Shown here: positions 39,607 to 50,874 of the stretch, in pieces
Layout of the letters: each line of letters starts with the position of its first letter
Position numbering within the stretch: position 1 is the first letter of the stretch
DNA from: Candidatus Peribacteria bacterium
Lineage (GTDB): Bacteria; Patescibacteriota; Gracilibacteria; UBA1369; LOWO2-01-FULL-3
Direction of reading: 5' to 3'
DNA length: 64,000 bases
Assembly (NCBI GenBank): GCA_943358175.1
Contig: CALRGV010000001.1
Location: forward strand, 62,001 to 126,000
Made by a program: the position numbers and the translations under genes
Notes under the pieces: model-generated
What the model was told of the DNA's origin: nothing
What the model saw: the letters and a program-made list of their open reading frames with translations, nothing else
Database searches by the model: none

Positions 39607-40905
39607 ATGGCTCAGAAAATTTTTCTAAAGGATTTGCGCGATTATGTGGGGCAGGAAATTATGATGGAAGGTTGGATGTTTAATAAGCGTGGTGCCGGTA
39701 AAATTTATTTTCTAGAACTTCGTGATGGTAGTGGAATTGTGCAGGGAATTGTGTTTGTGAAAGCGGTTTCGCCGGAAGTTTTTAAAATTGCCGAGGAGCT
39801 AACTATGGAATCTTCTGTGCGTGTGACTGGTGAAATAACCAAGCATCCAAAAAATGAGGATGAATACGAATTGCAGGTGAAAAATATTGAAGTGATTCAG
39901 CTGGTGAAGGAAGATTATCCGATTGCGAAGAAAGAGCATGGTCCGGATTTTCTTTTACAAAATCGGCATTTATGGCTGCGTTCTCCGACACAAAGAGCAA
40001 TTCAAGTGGTGAGGAATACCATTATTAATGCGATATATGAATATTTAAATACTAATGGTTATATAAAAATTGATTCGCCGATTTTGACACCGAACGCTTG
40101 CGAGGGCACGACTGAACTTTTTGAAATTGATTATTTTGAGGAAGGAAAAGCTTACCTTGCTCAATCCGGACAGCTATATATTGAAGCGGCGATTTTTTCT
40201 GTTGGCAGATGTTTCGATTTTGGTCCGGTGTTCCGTGCGGAAAAATCAAAAACTCGTCGTCATCTGACGGAATTTTGGATGATGGACGCTGAGGCGGCTT
40301 TTGTGGAACATGAAGAAAATATGCAAATTCAGGAAGGGTTGGTGGAATTTGTGGTGGAAAAAGTTCTCGAGAAAAATTTAAAAGAATTAGCAATTTTGGA
40401 AAGAGATATCGAGCCATTGAAAAAAATTAAGGCTCCATTTATTCACAAAACTCATACGGAAGTGGTAAAAGAACTCCGTGAAATGGGCTCGGAAATTCAG
40501 GAAAATCAGGACCTTGGTGCGGCCGATGAAACTATGCTGACTATGAAATATGACAAGCCGATTTTTGTTGAAAAATATCCGGCAGAAGTGAAAGCATTTT
40601 ATATGAAACGCACTCTGGATGATAAATTTGCGCTTTGTGCAGACCTTTTAGCGCCTGAAGGTTATGGTGAAGTTATTGGCGGAAGTCAGCGTGAGGATGA
40701 TTATGGTGTTCTGCTTGGTCGTATAAAAGAGCATAAATTATCAGTGGAAGATTTCGATTGGTATTTGGATTTGCGAAAATACGGTTCGGTGCCACATAGT
40801 GGATTTGGAATTGGCCTCGAACGTTTGACCGGCTGGATTTGTGGTCGTCAGCATATTCGTGAAACTATTCCATTCCCAAGAACTATTGGCAGAATCAAGC
40901 CATAA
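39607..40905 (+). CDS. asnS: Asparaginyl-tRNA synthetase
   Basis: Class II synthetase: EGWMFNKRGAGKIYFLELRDGSG, GPVFRAEKSKTRRHLTEFWMMDAEAAF, GGSQREDDYG, GFGIGLERLTGWICG...RETIPFPRT. Confidence 0.9.
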   Translation: MAQKIFLKDLRDYVGQEIMMEGWMFNKRGAGKIYFLELRDGSGIVQGIVFVKAVSPEVFKIAEELTMESSVRVTGEITKHPKNEDEYELQVKNIEVIQLVKEDYPIAKKEHGPDFLLQNRHLWLRSPTQRAIQVVRNTIINAIYEYLNTNGYIKIDSPILTPNACEGTTELFEIDYFEEGKAYLAQSGQLYIEAAIFSVGRCFDFGPVFRAEKSKTRRHLTEFWMMDAEAAFVEHEENMQIQEGLVEFVVEKVLEKNLKELAILERDIEPLKKIKAPFIHKTHTEVVKELREMGSEIQENQDLGAADETMLTMKYDKPIFVEKYPAEVKAFYMKRTLDDKFALCADLLAPEGYGEVIGGSQREDDYGVLLGRIKEHKLSVEDFDWYLDLRKYGSVPHSGFGIGLERLTGWICGRQHIRETIPFPRTIGRIKP

Positions 40906-41025
40906 GAGTCTTTGATTAGTATCATCTACTTCGTTGTCAGATAAATTTTGATCCTCATTTGCTTACAGCAAACTCCGGTCAAAATTTATCTGACGCCTCG
41001 TATCTGATACCAATCAAAGACTCTT
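40904..41025 (+). repeat. Copy 2 of four-copy structured element
   Basis: Outer stem AAGAGTCTTTGATTAGTATCA/TGATACCAATCAAAGACTCTT; middle stem GTCAGATAAATTTTGA(40936-40951)/TCAAAATTTATCTGAC(40979-40994); apical TTTGC/GCAAA; loops TCTACTTCGTT and GCCTCGTATC. Confidence 0.92.
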
Positions 41026-41040
41026 GGTACTAGCTAGCCT

Positions 41041-41068
41041 TTGATTTTGGCTTGATTGTGTGTATAAT
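41041..41068 (+). promoter_or_regulatory. Promoter TTGATT-16-TATAAT, ATG about 7 nt after the -10
   Basis: TTGATT 41041-41046, TATAAT 41063-41068, ATG 41075. Confidence 0.6.
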
Positions 41069-41074
41069 TCCCGC

Positions 41075-41836
41075 ATGCGAAAGATTAAAGTACCATTGTT
41101 GTATGAGGATGAATACATGTTCGCGGTGAATAAACCGCCGCGTGTAATGAGTGTTCCGGCTGATCATGGCATTAAAGCTGGGTCACGTGCTATTCCACAG
41201 AAATCGGTTTTGGAAATTCTTCAGGATCGTTACAAAGATAAAGGTTTTAAGCCATATCTTTTGCATCGTTTGGATATGAACACTTCCGGAGTGATGCTTT
41301 TTGGAAAATATGAAGAGAATCGTAAGGATTTGGAGGGAATTTTTAAGGATGATAGAACAAGAAAAGTTTATTTGGCTTTGCTTCGTGGTGTACCTGAGTC
41401 CGGTTCAATTAAGCATGGATTGGATGATAGGTATAAGGGAGAAAGAGGAGATAGAAAAGGCGAAGAAGATGCTGAAGGAGCTTCAAAAGATAAAGTTTCT
41501 GCACATACTGAATTTAAAGTTTTTAAAACTTTTAGGGTTTTCGATAAAGAGAATTGCGCTCTTACTTCAGCGGAAATTACTACCGGTCGTAAACATCAAA
41601 TTCGCCAGCATTTTGCGCATATTGGTTTTCCGGTTGTGTTGGATGAGCAATATGGCGATCCAAAATGGAATCGTAGATTTCGTTTGAAGTTTTGGCTTGG
41701 AAGGCAGTTTTTGCATTCCGAGCGTATAGAATTTTTTCATCCGATTTTGAAGAAAACTATCAGTATTCAGACAGAAATGCCGCCTGATTTGACTCAAGCA
41801 TTGAATAGAATTAGGAGCGGGAAGTGGAAAGAATAA
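41075..41836 (+). CDS. RluA/RluD-family pseudouridine synthase
   Basis: LLYEDEYMFAVNKPPRVMSVPAD, LLHRLDMNTSGVMLFGK, TGRKHQIRQHFAHIGFPVVLDEQYG. Confidence 0.9.
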   Translation: MRKIKVPLLYEDEYMFAVNKPPRVMSVPADHGIKAGSRAIPQKSVLEILQDRYKDKGFKPYLLHRLDMNTSGVMLFGKYEENRKDLEGIFKDDRTRKVYLALLRGVPESGSIKHGLDDRYKGERGDRKGEEDAEGASKDKVSAHTEFKVFKTFRVFDKENCALTSAEITTGRKHQIRQHFAHIGFPVVLDEQYGDPKWNRRFRLKFWLGRQFLHSERIEFFHPILKKTISIQTEMPPDLTQALNRIRSGKWKE

Positions 41837-43615
41837 TTATTTCACCGTCACACTCTTTGCCAGGTTTCTTGGCTTGTCTGGGTCGTTTTGGCGAAGGACA
41901 GCAAGCTGGTAAGCAAGAATTTGTACGGGGATAATATTTACGATTGGGGAAGTTTCGCCAGTGTCCGGTACACGAATCCAAAAATCAAAAACTTCTTCGT
42001 TTGTTGGGGAGACACCGATGATGTAGCCGCCACGAGCTTTGACTTCTTGAGCGTTGGAGAGGATTTCTTTGCGACAATCGTCGTTGGCTACGAGGGCAAT
42101 TACCGGTGTGTTTTTGGTGATTAGCGCGAGTGGGCCGTGTTTCAATTCGCCGCCGGCAAAACCTTCGGCATGAATGTAGGAGACTTCTTGAAGTTTAATT
42201 GCGCATTCCAGAGCCATTGGGAAATTTGCTCCACGACCGATAATATACATTGATTCAATGTCTTTTAGTTTGTTTGCTATTTTCTTAATATGTTCCGCAT
42301 AACGAGGATTTAACATATCGTTTATTTGGCTTGCTGTACGGATAAGTAGCTGTTTAGCAATTTCGACGCCTCCGTCGCAGGCATAGGCAAGCATAGTGAG
42401 AATAGCGAGCTGCGAGGTGGTGGCTTTGGTAGAAGCTACGCCAATTTCCGGTCCTGCTTTGATTGGAATAACCATGTCGGCGGTACGGGCGATAGTAGAG
42501 CTTTCGACGTTTACAATTGCTGCAACTTTTGCGCCTTTTTCTTTGGCGATTTCAATAGCTTCCAACGTGTCGGCGGTTTCACCCGATTGCGAAACGCAGA
42601 CGATGAGAGTTTTTTTATTTATGAACTCTTTGTAGTTTTGGAATTCTGAACCGAAGACGAAACGTATTTGTTTTTTTGAAATTTTGGCAAAGAGATATGC
42701 GCCTACCATAGCTGCTTTTCCGGCGGTACCGCAGCCAACAAAATAGGTATCTTCTGCGCTTTCAATAGCTTTTGCGACTTGTTCAATTGTTTTTGGATCT
42801 TGGTTAATGGCGCGATTAAGGGTTTCTTTTTGTTCCATGATTTCTTTCATCATGAAATGTTCAAATTCACCTTTTTCAGAACTTTCTATGTCTAAATCAA
42901 TTTCAATAATACGTTTTTTAATTTCTTCGTTCGTGGCGTTGTCATAGAAATTTATTTTTCTATTTTCAATTACGCAAATTTGATTGTCATCGAGATAAAT
43001 TACTTTGTTGGTATGTTTTAGAAACGCAGGAATGTCGGAGGCAATAAAGTATTCGCCATGGGTTTTGCCGACGCCTATGATGAGTGGTGAGCCTTTGCGA
43101 GCCGCAATAATTTTGTCTTCATCTTTTTTCATGACGACGATGGCATAACGACCCTCAATTTCTTTGACGGCTAGCTTTACACTATCTTCAAAGGAATGTT
43201 TGCGAGTGTGTTGTTCTATTAGATGAGCCAAAACTTCCGTGTCTGTTTGGGAAACAAACTTGTGACCTTTTTTAATTAAATCCTTTTTTACTTCTGAATA
43301 ATTTTCGAAAATACCGTTATGTATCAGGACAATTTCTTTATTCTCGGAAAAATGTGGATGAGCATTGGCTTTAGTAACTCCTCCATGGGTGGCCCAGCGT
43401 GAATGAGCCATGGCTACGCCGGATTCTCCCAATTCGAGATCCTTGGTTTTTATGTCGCCGATTTTGCCAATTTCTTTATGAATGATAATTTCCGTTGGAG
43501 TTTTGTAAGCAATGCCCCAAGAATCATATCCGCGATATTCCAAATTTTTCAGGCCTTCAATAACCAGCTCCGGGGCATTTTTTTTCTCTCCGTAATAGGC
43601 AAATATTCCGCACAT
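41837..43615 (-). CDS. glmS: Glutamine-fructose-6-phosphate aminotransferase (isomerizing)
   Basis: MCGIFAYYGEK, LEYRGYDSWGIAY, HSRWATHGGVTKANAHPH, GCGTAGKAAMVG, AEGFAGGELKHGPLALI, LAKSVTVK. Confidence 0.95.
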   Translation of the reverse strand: MCGIFAYYGEKKNAPELVIEGLKNLEYRGYDSWGIAYKTPTEIIIHKEIGKIGDIKTKDLELGESGVAMAHSRWATHGGVTKANAHPHFSENKEIVLIHNGIFENYSEVKKDLIKKGHKFVSQTDTEVLAHLIEQHTRKHSFEDSVKLAVKEIEGRYAIVVMKKDEDKIIAARKGSPLIIGVGKTHGEYFIASDIPAFLKHTNKVIYLDDNQICVIENRKINFYDNATNEEIKKRIIEIDLDIESSEKGEFEHFMMKEIMEQKETLNRAINQDPKTIEQVAKAIESAEDTYFVGCGTAGKAAMVGAYLFAKISKKQIRFVFGSEFQNYKEFINKKTLIVCVSQSGETADTLEAIEIAKEKGAKVAAIVNVESSTIARTADMVIPIKAGPEIGVASTKATTSQLAILTMLAYACDGGVEIAKQLLIRTASQINDMLNPRYAEHIKKIANKLKDIESMYIIGRGANFPMALECAIKLQEVSYIHAEGFAGGELKHGPLALITKNTPVIALVANDDCRKEILSNAQEVKARGGYIIGVSPTNEEVFDFWIRVPDTGETSPIVNIIPVQILAYQLAVLRQNDPDKPRNLAKSVTVK

Positions 43616-43725
43616 AATTTATTGTTTTTAGTACGGTGATTTTACTGTACTTTAACCTAAAAGGGGAGGAGGATTTATTGACAAAATTTGTAAAAGGTGT
43701 ATCTTGCGTGCTAATTATAAAATTT

Positions 43726-44040
43726 ATGAGTGAGTCTGCGGATCATATTGATGATGAGTTAGTATCTGAGGTTGTAACTTCATTGACTAGAAATGAAGTT
43801 GAATATTTGGAGCGTTTGATTCATGTGTCGTCACCTTTGGTAGATAAAAAGGGTGATAAGTTTTCTGTAAATGTGGAATTGCGTGGACCTTTTATTGCGG
43901 CGTCTATAGGGAATATAGGTAGCAGGGTGAGTGTTTCATTTTCGTATAATACTCAGTTGGAAAGGTTTGTATATCTACAAGGAGCAGATGCCGAGTGGGT
44001 GAAAAAATTTCTTAATCAATATAGAATTCTGGAGGATTAA
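43726..44040 (+). CDS. Hypothetical protein
   Basis: MSESADHIDDELVSEVVTSLTRNEVEYLERL...; ATG 43726 preferred over the track start 43636. Confidence 0.5.
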   Translation: MSESADHIDDELVSEVVTSLTRNEVEYLERLIHVSSPLVDKKGDKFSVNVELRGPFIAASIGNIGSRVSVSFSYNTQLERFVYLQGADAEWVKKFLNQYRILED

Positions 44041-45158
44041 AGGATTATATCCTCTAACTGCTTTGGAATTTTTGTGAGGTTTTTATTGCCGGATTTTGTC
44101 ACCAGAATCATGTCTTCGATGCGGACTCCGAATTCGCCTTCGAGGTAGATGCCGGGTTCTACGGTGACGATAGTGTTTTCTTTGATAGGGCCTTTGTAGC
44201 CGGAGGCGAGTGAGGGGATTTCGTGTATGTCTAAGCCAATGCCGTGGCCGCCAGCGTGGCCGTATTGTTCCTTATAGCCAGCTTTGTCAATGATGTCGCG
44301 AGAGAGTTTATCGGCGTCTACACCGGAGATTCCGGCTTTGATTTTCTTAATTGCATTTTCTTGAGCGGCGAGGACGAGATTGTAGATTTGGGCTTGTTTT
44401 GTTGTTGGGGTAGCGGTGAAGAGCATTCTGGTCATATCGGAGCAATAACCTTTATATTTTACGCCCATATCAACAAGAATGATGTCGCCTTTTTTTAATG
44501 CTGTTTGGTCTGGCTCGTGATGAGGTCTTGCGCTATGTGGGCCAAAGCCAACGATTGGTTCAAAGGAAATATCTTCCGCCCCAAAATCATGAGCAAATTT
44601 TTTGATCGACCAGGCTAGATCGCATTCTTTTAATGATGTTTTTCTATCTGATTTCAACCACTTTTGTATAATTTTTTTGATCTCTAGGAAAACGCGCCCA
44701 TTGATGTTCTGGCTTTCGGTGATTATTTTTATTTCTTGGGGAGTTTTTATAGCGCGAATTGATTCAATTTTGTCGGAAATATCAATGAATTTTGGAGATT
44801 TTTTTCCGTTACTGCTCATTTTTTTGAATTTTTTGTAGCGTGTTACAGTGAGGTCGGATTCTTCCACACCAAGAGTTTTAATTTTGTGGTGGCTGAGAAT
44901 TTTTTGCCAACTGGCGGTGAGTTCTTTTGGATTTCGCCAGACACGGGTGATGTTTACCAGTTCTATATCTTTTTTGATAATGCTTTTTGCTCTTTCAATG
45001 TAGCGGAAGTCAGTAAAAAGATATTTCTTGGTTTTTGTGAGAAGCATGAATCCGGCTGAACCGTTGAAGTTTGAAAGATAGGTGACGTTGGTTTTGTTGG
45101 TGATTAATTGGGCATCGCTGGTATGTGCTGCTGTTTGTGCGACGGATTTATTTGACAT
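44037..45158 (-). CDS. M24 family (Xaa-Pro) aminopeptidase
   Basis: VGFGPHSARPHHEPDQTALKKGDIILVDMGVKYKGYCSDMTRM, GHAGGHGIGLDIHEIPS, VTVEPGIYLEGEFGVRIEDM. Confidence 0.92.
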   Translation of the reverse strand: MSNKSVAQTAAHTSDAQLITNKTNVTYLSNFNGSAGFMLLTKTKKYLFTDFRYIERAKSIIKKDIELVNITRVWRNPKELTASWQKILSHHKIKTLGVEESDLTVTRYKKFKKMSSNGKKSPKFIDISDKIESIRAIKTPQEIKIITESQNINGRVFLEIKKIIQKWLKSDRKTSLKECDLAWSIKKFAHDFGAEDISFEPIVGFGPHSARPHHEPDQTALKKGDIILVDMGVKYKGYCSDMTRMLFTATPTTKQAQIYNLVLAAQENAIKKIKAGISGVDADKLSRDIIDKAGYKEQYGHAGGHGIGLDIHEIPSLASGYKGPIKENTIVTVEPGIYLEGEFGVRIEDMILVTKSGNKNLTKIPKQLEDIIL

Positions 45159-45172
45159 ATTGTTTTTGTGAT

Positions 45173-45223
45173 TTGTTATTCACCGCATGCGGGACTTTTT
45201 GATCTGTAAATTTCGACAAGTGT
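45173..45223 (+). repeat. Dispersed repeat R2, copy 1 (CACCGCATGCGGG-TTTTTGATCTGTA)
   Basis: TTGTTATTCACCGCATGCGGGACTTTTTGATCTGTAAATTTCGACAAGTGT; near-identical to 54640-54692. Confidence 0.85.
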
Positions 45224-45232
45224 AAAAGTAAT

Positions 45233-45820
45233 TTAATTATTTTTTAAAAAGTAGGTTATTACTTCTTCCGCTTCGGTGATTTCTAGAGGGAGTCCACGTA
45301 GAGTTTTCGTGACTTGGTGTCGTTGGTAGCCGAGGCGAATTAGGGCATCCATAGCGTCTGGATGCGGATCAGAGCTGGAGCTGGATTTGTTGCTGGTTGT
45401 GGAGTTTCCCAGATCTTTAATGTCCTCCATTTCTATTTTACTTTTCAATTCTAAAATCATTCTTTTGGCAGTTTTTTCACCAATGCCGGGAACTTTTTTA
45501 ATATAATTATGATCTTCATTGAGAATGGCTAATTTTATTTTTTGAACGTCGCCATTCATAATTTCTAATCCTGTTTTTGGGCCGATACCACTGACGCTAA
45601 GGAGGGTTTTGAAAAATGTAAGATCGTTGTAATTTGCAAAACCATAGAGATCGAAAGCGTCCTCGCGGATGTTGCTATGGATGAAAAGTTCGATGGATAA
45701 TTCTTTTAAGTTCTCTAGTAAGGTGGCTGGTAGATGCACTAAATAGCCCACATTGCCGGTGTCTAAAATAATTCCTTTTTCGATTTTTTTGAGGACTGTT
45801 CCTTTGAGGTAGGCGATCAT
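45233..45820 (-). CDS. ruvA: Holliday junction DNA helicase subunit RuvA
   Basis: MIAYLKGTVLKKIEKGIILDTGNVGYLVHLP, REDAFDLYGFAN, VSGIGPKTGLEIM, VPGIGEKTAKRMILELK. Confidence 0.93.
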   Translation of the reverse strand: MIAYLKGTVLKKIEKGIILDTGNVGYLVHLPATLLENLKELSIELFIHSNIREDAFDLYGFANYNDLTFFKTLLSVSGIGPKTGLEIMNGDVQKIKLAILNEDHNYIKKVPGIGEKTAKRMILELKSKIEMEDIKDLGNSTTSNKSSSSSDPHPDAMDALIRLGYQRHQVTKTLRGLPLEITEAEEVITYFLKNN

Positions 45821-45849
45821 GAGAATTTTCAATTATTAATTATCAATTT

Positions 45850-47037
<1,188 letters not shown>

Positions 47038-47070
47038 TTAGCACAAATTCATGGTATTTAAGAAGAGTTT

Positions 47071-48006
47071 TTAATGGTGGGCATGAGCTGCGTGCGCATC
47101 ATGTCCGTGGGCATCGCCATGAGCGTCGTGTGCTGCGGCTGGTGCAGACATGGATCTTCCGCCTAGAGGTGAAGTTATAATGTCGGCTATATTTGTGACT
47201 GCAGCTACGGCTTGTTTTATACCGCTGCTGATCCATTTGAAGGGACTGGTAATTCTACCAACAACCGGAATACGCTCAATTTGAGGGCTTATTTGTTGAA
47301 TTGTACGATCAATGCCACGATCGGCTATATCATTTAATGCACGTGGAATTGCCATTATGGCATTTTTGAAAAATTTACCTAGTGAAGCAACTGTTTCACC
47401 GACATGTTTTTTTGCCTCTCCGTTTGTTAAATTCGATGGTTTAAGAATTGTGCCAACTGTGGTGCTAATAAATGATCTAATTGTGGAAAGTGCCGGAGAT
47501 AATACTTCCATACCGCGGCGACCTACGTTTAGTACTGCACCATCAATTACGTGTCCGGCCGCATAGAATGGAGTTTCAATTAAGGATTGTTTTTCTACTG
47601 CCGGCAGGTCTCCGGACCTTAAGGCAGTATTGATTTTAGCTCCAAATTCGCTTGTGGTTGTGGCTAGACTATTGCTGATTTCAAAAATACTATCTCTGAA
47701 AGCAATAATTGGTGATTTTCCTCTGGTTGCTGGATGAGCGCCATGTTCCGTTTTTGCATGGGCTTTATGTTCTCCGTGAGCGTCGCCATGGGTAGCATGA
47801 GCAGGAGCATGTTCCTTGTTATCATTGGCAGCTTTGGGACCATGGGCGCCGTGAGCTGCGCCATGTTCTTTGTTGTCATTGGCTGCTTCGTGACCATGTG
47901 CACCGTGAGCAGGGGCACTGTGAGCCGCAGGCGCATGATCATCATGACCATGGGCTGGAGCGGCGTCGTGGTGTTCTTCTGCATGTGCGTGAGCTTCTGC
48001 ACTCAT
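47071..48006 (-). CDS. Protein with His/Ala-rich N- and C-terminal tails, unknown function
   Basis: MSAEAHAHAEEHHDAAPAHGHDDHAPAAHSAPAHGAHGHEAANDNKEHGAAHG...; ends AAAHDAHGDAHGHDAHAAHAHH; start moved from 48054. Confidence 0.7.
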   Translation of the reverse strand: MSAEAHAHAEEHHDAAPAHGHDDHAPAAHSAPAHGAHGHEAANDNKEHGAAHGAHGPKAANDNKEHAPAHATHGDAHGEHKAHAKTEHGAHPATRGKSPIIAFRDSIFEISNSLATTTSEFGAKINTALRSGDLPAVEKQSLIETPFYAAGHVIDGAVLNVGRRGMEVLSPALSTIRSFISTTVGTILKPSNLTNGEAKKHVGETVASLGKFFKNAIMAIPRALNDIADRGIDRTIQQISPQIERIPVVGRITSPFKWISSGIKQAVAAVTNIADIITSPLGGRSMSAPAAAHDAHGDAHGHDAHAAHAHH

Positions 48007-48082
48007 GTATTTGTGTGGTTTTAAGAGTACTACATCATAACAAAAACTCCACAAAAGTCAAGGGTTATGGGCTTGTTTTTGT

Positions 48083-49165
48083 CTATCTTAAGCTGTTTTG
48101 AACTAATTGCTGTAGCCACTTATCTGCTAATACCAGAGCGGCCATAGATTCGGCTACAGGGATGATTCTTGGTGCCAGACAGCAATCGTGGCGGCCGAGT
48201 GTGGCTATTTCAGTGTTTTTGCCTTCTTTGGTGATGGTTTTTAGTTTTTTGCTTATGGAAGGGACAGGTTTGATACCTAATCTGATGATTATGTCTTCGC
48301 CGGTGGAGATTCCGCCGAGGATGCCGCCTGAGTGATTGGACAGAAATTTGACTTTGCCGCCTTTCGCCTGCATTTGGTCGTTATTTTCGCTACCTTTCAT
48401 GGTGGCTACGCTGAATCCGGCGCCAATTTCTATCGCTTTTACTGCGCCGATAGACATCATGGCTTTGGCTAAATCGGCTTCAAGTTTATCAAAGACAGGT
48501 TCGCCGAGGCCTTTTGGAGGGTTCTTGATGATAATTTCTATGATGGCACCGATAGAATCTCCTTCGGTAAAACGGATTTTTTCTATCATCTTTTGCATTT
48601 TTACAGCGACGACGGGATCGGCACAGCGCAGTTCGTTTTGTTCAATAAAAGATTTTTCGAAAGTTTTAGCTTTTATCTCTCCAATCTGGATAGTATGACC
48701 AAAAATCTCTGTTTTAGACTTTAATTTAAGAATTTTTTTTGCAATTGCTCCGGCCATTACACGAGCTAGAGTCTCACGACCAGATGAACGTCCACCTCCA
48801 CGATAGTCACGAAAACCATATTTCAAATCATAAGTGTAGTCGGCATGGGCCGGGCGATACTTATCTTGAATATTGGAATAATCTTTGGAACGGGTATCTT
48901 CATTTTGCACCATAATAGAAATTGGCGTGCCGGTAGTTTTGCCTTCGAAAACGCCGGATAAAATATGGACTTGGTCCTTTTCTCTTCTGGTAGTGGTGAT
49001 TTTTGAACCGGCTTGTGGGCGGCGGCGTTCTACTTCTTTTTGAATTTCGGCCTCAGTTAAAGTGAGGCCGGCAGGGCAGCCATCAATAATTACACCTGTT
49101 GATGGTCCGTGAGATTCGCCCCAAGTAGTGATTCTGAATAATGTGCCAAAGGTATTTCCGGGCAT
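48083..49165 (-). CDS. aroC: Chorismate synthase
   Basis: MPGNTFGTLFRITTWGESHGPSTGVIIDGCPAGL, RRRPQAGSKITTTRREKDQVHILSGVFEGKTTGTPI, DYRGGGRSSGRETLARV. Start moved from 49216. Confidence 0.95.
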   Translation of the reverse strand: MPGNTFGTLFRITTWGESHGPSTGVIIDGCPAGLTLTEAEIQKEVERRRPQAGSKITTTRREKDQVHILSGVFEGKTTGTPISIMVQNEDTRSKDYSNIQDKYRPAHADYTYDLKYGFRDYRGGGRSSGRETLARVMAGAIAKKILKLKSKTEIFGHTIQIGEIKAKTFEKSFIEQNELRCADPVVAVKMQKMIEKIRFTEGDSIGAIIEIIIKNPPKGLGEPVFDKLEADLAKAMMSIGAVKAIEIGAGFSVATMKGSENNDQMQAKGGKVKFLSNHSGGILGGISTGEDIIIRLGIKPVPSISKKLKTITKEGKNTEIATLGRHDCCLAPRIIPVAESMAALVLADKWLQQLVQNSLR

Positions 49166-49232
49166 GAGAATGCTTAAAAGTGGCTTAAATATAAGCGATT
49201 TTTGCCTAAATTGCAAATTTGCATTATGAAAT

Positions 49233-49260
49233 AAAAAACTGACTCTTGCAAATCAGTTTT
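49233..49260 (-). terminator. Intrinsic terminator downstream of rpmE
   Basis: Minus strand AAAACTGA-tttgcaagag-TCAGTTTTTT. Confidence 0.75.
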
Positions 49261-49296
49261 AGGATTTTTAATTGTGGAGAGATTGATGCTCGGCGT

Positions 49297-49587
49297 TTAT
49301 GCCTCTGCTTTTACTTCCGGCTCTTCTTCAGTATCTTCTCCCTTCTTTGCCTTAACTTTCTTTACCTTCTTTTCAGCTGTAGCTTGAGCTTTTTTCATTC
49401 TGGCTACGAATTTATCGACACGACCGGAACTATCCATTAATTTTTGTTTACCTGTGTAGAAAGGATGACAGGCTGAGCAGATTTCAGTTTTGAAATCTTC
49501 TTCCATCGTGGAACCTGCTACATAAACCGCTCCGCATGCGCAGGTAAAATTGATAGTTTTAAAATTTGGGTGAATTTCTGGTTTCAT
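49297..49587 (-). CDS. rpmE: 50S ribosomal protein L31 with charged C-terminal extension
   Basis: [60 protein letters not shown]. Confidence 0.93.
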   Translation of the reverse strand: MKPEIHPNFKTINFTCACGAVYVAGSTMEEDFKTEICSACHPFYTGKQKLMDSSGRVDKFVARMKKAQATAEKKVKKVKAKKGEDTEEEPEVKAEA

Positions 49588-49590
49588 AGC

Positions 49591-50844
49591 TTATAAATTT
49601 AACTTATTTTCTTGGTTTTCTTGATCTTTTCGATCTTTAGCTTCGGCAATATACTTGAAGTATATTACAAGCGCAAGCAAAATTGTAGCTATGGCAAGGC
49701 CGAGATCTTTGTAAAGTCCAATATTTAAAACGGATACTGTGAAATTCTGACTAACGGATTCACCACTATTGTCTGTTGTGGTTAATTTTACGTTGTGTTC
49801 TCCTACTGTTTCGAAAGTTTCAGTGAGTGCATTGCCTTCTTTGACTTCTTTTCCGTCAACTTCCCATTTGTAATTAACTATATTGCCATCTTCATCGGTG
49901 GAAGGAGTTGCGTCAAAGGTTTGGGTGGAAAACAGGTCTACTGTGGTTTTTCTATTTTTTAATTTGATTACAGGGGCCTTGTTTAGGGGAAATTTGTCTT
50001 GAGTGTTGATGATTCCGTCATTGTCTCTATCTGTGTCTGTATTGTTTCCAATTTTGTCTTTATCCGTATCTATCGATTCTTTTGGATCCAGAGGAAAGGC
50101 GTCTTTGCCATCTATTATGCTGTCACCATCCGTGTCGGCTTTGAGGGGATTGGTACCGATTTTTTCTTCTTTGGAATCAAGAACTCCGTCATTGTCGTCG
50201 TCTGTATCTGCGATGTTGCCAATACCGTCATGATCGGTGTCGATAGTTTCATTGGCATCTAAGGGTAAATCGTCAAATTCGTTTGGGACGCCATCATTGT
50301 CCATATCAAGATCGGCATTGTCTCCAACGCCATCTCCATCAGTATCTTTTGATTCTTTAAGGTTTAGAGGAAAGGCATCTTTTTCATCCGGAACATTATC
50401 GTTATCATCGTCGGGATCTTTATCATTTGGGATGCCATCGCGATCCGTATCTTGAGCCACATAAACTTTAGTGGATATAGTGTTGTCTACCGGGTCATCA
50501 ATTTTTGCGTTCCAAGGTAAAATTTTGGCTGAGATTGTTTGTTCTCCGAATGGAGGATACCAGTCAATAAAAACTCCGTCGGTTTTTTTTGCAAAAAGGG
50601 AAATGACCTGATCTCCGCCAATTTGGCCTTTACTGTCGTAGAATTTAACTACTCCAAGCAAGTCTTGATTGCTTTTATTTGTGGCTGTAGCATAAATACG
50701 AACTTTTCCTCCTTCAGTTAGATTATTGGTAGAGAAAGTGATGTCATTTTCATTGATAGCAATATCGCCGGTGTAAGCCAGAGCAATATTGGAGATTGAG
50801 ATGAAGCTAACCAGACCTGCGACGATAGCAAAAATTTTTTTCAT
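49591..50844 (-). CDS. Exported surface protein with thrombospondin type-3-like repeats, PKD-like domain and C-terminal TM helix
   Basis: Signal peptide; repeated DTDGDGVGDNADLDMDNDGVPNEFDDLPLD-type motifs; DATPSTDEDGNIVNYKWEVDGKE...; terminal TM. Confidence 0.85.
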   Translation of the reverse strand: MKKIFAIVAGLVSFISISNIALAYTGDIAINENDITFSTNNLTEGGKVRIYATATNKSNQDLLGVVKFYDSKGQIGGDQVISLFAKKTDGVFIDWYPPFGEQTISAKILPWNAKIDDPVDNTISTKVYVAQDTDRDGIPNDKDPDDDNDNVPDEKDAFPLNLKESKDTDGDGVGDNADLDMDNDGVPNEFDDLPLDANETIDTDHDGIGNIADTDDDNDGVLDSKEEKIGTNPLKADTDGDSIIDGKDAFPLDPKESIDTDKDKIGNNTDTDRDNDGIINTQDKFPLNKAPVIKLKNRKTTVDLFSTQTFDATPSTDEDGNIVNYKWEVDGKEVKEGNALTETFETVGEHNVKLTTTDNSGESVSQNFTVSVLNIGLYKDLGLAIATILLALVIYFKYIAEAKDRKDQENQENKLNL

Positions 50845-50874
50845 AGGCGCTTTGCTAATTGTGAAATGAGAGAA

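Noticed and set aside
49999-50455. + strand Ser/Val-rich ORFs at 49999..50455
   Set aside because: Antisense to the Asp-rich thrombospondin type-3-like repeats of the 49591..50844 gene.
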